Source: Solirubrobacteraceae bacterium
GTDB taxonomy: Bacteria; Actinomycetota; Thermoleophilia; Solirubrobacterales; Solirubrobacteraceae
DNA length: 6,934 nucleotides
NCBI GenBank assembly: GCA_025935735.1
Contig: JAICUS010000328.1
Span: forward strand, 1 to 6,934
Direction of reading: 5' to 3'
Shown: positions 5,104 through 6,934 of the stretch, one piece after another
Numbering within the stretch: position 1 is the stretch's first letter
Layout: every line of letters begins with the position of its first letter
Translations under genes and position numbers: made by a program
The notes under the pieces: generated by a model
The model's database searches: none
What the model was told of the DNA's origin: nothing
Seen by the model: only the letters and a program-made list of their open reading frames with translations

Positions 5104-6624
5104 ATGCGCCGCCTCCTCCCCCTGCTCGCGAGCCTCCTCGCCCTCGCACTCGCCCCCGCCGCCGCCCAGGCCTTCACGTTCTACGACTGGGACGTCACGG
5201 CATCGGCCGCGGCCCAGCCGACGTCGATCGCCCTGAGCGGCACGACCCTCTACTTCACACTCAACGGCACGGACGGCATCGGCCGCATCGCGAACTCCGG
5301 CGTCACGCTGGACACGCTGCCCGGCGTCGACCCGGCGGCCCGGCCGCAGCAGCTCACGCTCGGTCCGGACGGCGCGACCATGTGGTTCGCCGACCCGGCC
5401 CTGGATGCGATCGGCAGGGTCGACCCGGTCAACGGCGTGACCGAGCCCGTGACCCTGGCCTCCGATCCGTGGGACCTCGCGGTCGGCCACGACAACCGGA
5501 TGTGGGTCATCGAGAAGGGCGGCAACGGCGGGCTCGTCTGCTTCGACCCGGCGCAGGCGAACCCGACCCCCTCCCCGGCGTATCCGCTCGGCTACACGGG
5601 CTCGCCGATCGCCGTCGCCACGGCGTCGGACGGCGCGATCTGGTGGGCGGACACGGCCAACAACATGATCGGCCGGGCGGTGCCCAGCGCCACGCCCTGC
5701 GCCGCGCCCCTAGTCCAGCACTACCCGTTCATCGCGCCGACCGAGATCGCCGCGGGCGACAACGGCGACATGTACGTGGCCAGCGCCACGGACCTGAGGC
5801 GCGTGCACGCCAGCGGCGCCTCATTGACCACGACGCCGGTGGCCGACCTCGGCACGAGCCGCGCGACCGCGATGCACGGCGCCCCCGACGGCAGCGCGTG
5901 GTACGTGGACGCGACCCGCGGCCGCATCGGGCATGTCACGGGCAACCCGGACGACGGCAGCAAGGTCGCGGCCGAGTTCGCGCTGCCGCGGACGATGGCC
6001 GACAACCCGTCGGAGTTCACGCTGGACGGCGATGCGCTGTGGTTCACCGGCGCGGACGGGCCCATCGACCTGATCGGGCGCTTCTCCGAGGAGACCGGGC
6101 CACAGGGCATCCAGGGTCCGGTTGGGCCGGACGGCCAGGACGGCCAGGACGGGCAGGACGGGCAGGACGGGCAGGACGGGGCGCAGGGCATCCAAGGCCT
6201 CCAGGGAGTCCAGGGAGTCCAGGGCAACGCCGGGTCCCAGGGGGCGGCGGGGCTGCGCGGGGCGACCGGGCCGCAGGGGGCGCGCGGGGCGACCGGGCGG
6301 CGCGGCAAGCCCGGCGCGGTGCGGATCCCGAAGATCTCCTGCCGGCTGCGCGGTACCAGGGTCACCTGCCGCGTCGTCGTCGGCGGCAGCGGTGGCGGCA
6401 CCGGCGGCGGCAGCGGCGGCGGGACGACCGTGGGCGGCGGCGAGTCGCGCCTGCGGCTCAGCCTCAACCGCGGCGGTCGCGTCTACGCGCACGCGACGCG
6501 GGTGGCCAAGGGCAGCGCGACGGTCCGGCTGCACCGGGTTCGCCGCGTGCGGGCCGGCCGCTACACGCTGGTGGTCACGCTCGGCCGCGCCGTGACCGTG
6601 CGGGTGCCGATGCGGATCGGCTGA
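5104..6624 (+). CDS. Secreted seven-repeat beta-propeller (Vgb/NHL-like) fused to a collagen-like Gly-X-Y rod
   Basis: The protein has 506 residues. Residues 1-23 are a Sec signal peptide (MRRLLPLL, cleavage after AQA). Seven related segments start near residues 40, 82, 123, 169, 213, 255 and 303, with the pattern 'hydrophobic start, D/N-G, W/Y-F/V-aromatic strand, IGRV end' (for example DGATMWFAD and DGAIWWAD). This is the look of a seven-bladed propeller related to virginiamycin B lyase (Vgb) and NHL proteins. The lyase catalytic His/Glu set is not recognisable, so I do not call it a lyase. Residues 332-406 are 25 uninterrupted collagen triplets, followed by PKISCRLRGTRVTCRV (C413 and C422, a possible disulfide), a Gly/Ser/Thr linker at 427-446 and an Arg-rich beta-module to the end. 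There is no membrane anchor, LPXTG motif or lipobox. A trimeric surface or matrix protein is the best inference. The upstream TTG at 5068 would precede the signal peptide with 12 unlikely residues. Confidence 0.88.
   Translation: MRRLLPLLASLLALALAPAAAQAFTFYDWDVTASAAAQPTSIALSGTTLYFTLNGTDGIGRIANSGVTLDTLPGVDPAARPQQLTLGPDGATMWFADPALDAIGRVDPVNGVTEPVTLASDPWDLAVGHDNRMWVIEKGGNGGLVCFDPAQANPTPSPAYPLGYTGSPIAVATASDGAIWWADTANNMIGRAVPSATPCAAPLVQHYPFIAPTEIAAGDNGDMYVASATDLRRVHASGASLTTTPVADLGTSRATAMHGAPDGSAWYVDATRGRIGHVTGNPDDGSKVAAEFALPRTMADNPSEFTLDGDALWFTGADGPIDLIGRFSEETGPQGIQGPVGPDGQDGQDGQDGQDGQDGAQGIQGLQGVQGVQGNAGSQGAAGLRGATGPQGARGATGRRGKPGAVRIPKISCRLRGTRVTCRVVVGGSGGGTGGGSGGGTTVGGGESRLRLSLNRGGRVYAHATRVAKGSATVRLHRVRRVRAGRYTLVVTLGRAVTVRVPMRIG
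6097..6321 (+). repeat. Collagen-like Gly-X-Y repeat region, 25 triplets
   Basis: Codons 332-406 encode Gly at every third position without interruption, from GPQ to GAV. The first part is rich in Gln and Asp (GPD, five GQD, GAQ, GIQ, GLQ, two GVQ). The last part carries Arg and Lys (GLR, GAR, GRR, GKP). Such tracts form triple helices in bacterial and phage proteins without hydroxyproline. Proline is sparse (four triplets), so stability would depend on Gln and charge pairs. Confidence 0.92.
6133..6177 (+). repeat. Five tandem 9-bp units encoding Gly-Gln-Asp
   Basis: Five head-to-tail copies of GGSCAGGAC are present: two read GGCCAGGAC and three read GGGCAGGAC. The three last copies are identical. 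A second pair of identical 9-bp units (GGAGTCCAG, encoding GVQ) lies at 6205-6222. Near-identical tandem units in frame suggest recent expansion by slippage or recombination, which would change rod length in steps of one triplet. Confidence 0.9.
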
Positions 6625-6642
6625 GCCCGGGCGGCTCAGCCG
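6618..6642. terminator. Bidirectional terminator-like palindrome containing both stop codons
   Basis: CGGCTGAGCC (6618-6627) and GGCTCAGCCG (6633-6642) are perfect reverse complements around a 5-nt loop CGGGC. This 10-bp GC-rich stem separates two converging genes whose stops are 11 bp apart. There is no clear U-run on either side, so it would act as a hairpin without U-tail, as often assumed in high-GC actinobacteria. The stop TGA of the propeller gene (6622-6624) and the stop of the EthD-like gene (6638-6636) lie in opposite arms. Confidence 0.7.
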
Positions 6643-6934
6643 CTGCGAACCTCATAGTCGAGCACGATGGCGCCGCCCGTGGCGTAGTTCGGGATGTCCG
6701 CCTGCGCCGCCTGGCCCTCGGGGGACGAACGCCCCGCGTTCATCGCCGCCGCATCGTCGAAGTCGGCCTCGAACACGCAGAAGTACGGCGACTCGCCCCC
6801 CGGGGCGGCAACGTCGAACCCGTAGCGGTAGCCGCGCAGCCCGGGCATCTTCGCCGCCAACCCGAGGTGCGTCTCCTCGTAGTAGGTGCGGAAGTGGTCC
6901 GGGTCGGTGGGCGGCGGATAGAGGACGAGAAGCC
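6636..6934 (-). CDS. EthD-family / dimeric alpha-beta barrel-like protein (N-terminus cut by window edge)
   Basis: The frame is open from the right edge (first full codon at 6932) to TGA at 6638-6636, giving 98 residues. It starts LLVLYPPPTDPDHFRTYY, followed by EETHLGLAAKMPGLRGY, which is the typical EthD opening: a beta-strand with 'YP...D...F..YY...H..L', then 'PGLRGY'. A second half has YFCVFEADFDD and ends NYATGGAIVLDYEV. EthD proteins are about 100 residues and fold as small ferredoxin-like dimers. EthD itself is linked to ethyl tert-butyl ether degradation, but most relatives have no known reaction. Only the first few residues are probably missing, since the strand that begins the fold is already present. 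The Leu codon TTG at 6860 and internal ATG codons are not the start. It converges on the propeller gene. Confidence 0.8.
   Translation of the reverse strand, partial: LLVLYPPPTDPDHFRTYYEETHLGLAAKMPGLRGYRYGFDVAAPGGESPYFCVFEADFDDAAAMNAGRSSPEGQAAQADIPNYATGGAIVLDYEVRSG

Noticed and set aside
5104..6090. Annotation as virginiamycin B (streptogramin) lyase and antibiotic resistance gene
   Set aside because: Only the propeller repeat pattern agrees. The protein is exported and fused to a collagen rod, and the lyase catalytic residues cannot be recognised.
5721..6534. Minus-strand frames rich in Pro, Ser and Ala opposite the collagen region
   Set aside because: The Pro-rich periodic pattern is the complement of Gly codons in the collagen tract, not an independent protein.
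1..6934. CRISPR array, tRNA/rRNA, insertion sequence, toxin-antitoxin or defence genes
   Set aside because: No spaced direct repeats, tRNA-like cloverleaf, terminal inverted repeats with transposase, or matching small genes were seen. The only tandem repeats are the coding collagen units.

Overview
The window is very GC-rich DNA with densely packed genes and almost only G/C at third codon positions, which fits a high-GC Actinomycetota chromosome. The Arg/Gly-rich C-terminal beta-module of the propeller-collagen protein, and the module that begins at the cut end of the beta-glucosidase, look like secreted proteins of soil Thermoleophilia (Solirubrobacterales-like). That placement is an impression from sequence style, not a search result.

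Layout: (1) 1-3144, minus strand, 5' part of a large secreted GH3 beta-glucosidase-type enzyme with an inserted PA14 domain. Its reading frame is still open at the left edge. (2) 3145-3261, a 117-bp promoter region for that gene. (3) 3262-4368, minus strand, an intact class III-type zinc alcohol dehydrogenase. (4) 4369-4409, a 41-bp divergent promoter region. (5) 4410-5060, plus strand, a HAD-superfamily hydrolase with features of the L-2-haloacid dehalogenase branch but altered catalytic motifs. (6) 5061-5103, a 43-bp gap with a promoter placed for a leaderless transcript. (7) 5104-6624, plus strand, a secreted protein joining a seven-repeat Vgb/NHL-like beta-propeller to 25 collagen-like Gly-X-Y triplets and a Gly-linker/beta C-terminus. 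(8) 6618-6642, a perfect 10-bp-stem palindrome that contains the stop codons of both converging genes. (9) 6636-6934, minus strand, an EthD/dimeric alpha-beta barrel-like small protein whose extreme N-terminus is cut by the right edge.

The genes do not form one obvious pathway. The beta-glucosidase acts outside the cell on glycosides, the dehydrogenase and HAD enzyme are cytoplasmic metabolic or detoxification enzymes, and the propeller-collagen protein is exported and probably structural or adhesive. I found no CRISPR array, RNA gene, transposon, toxin-antitoxin pair or defence island. The most unusual items are the propeller-collagen fusion with its charge-segregated collagen rod, the overlapping divergent -10 elements, the LacI-type operator core inside the beta-glucosidase promoter, the atypical HAD motifs, and the shared stop-codon palindrome.
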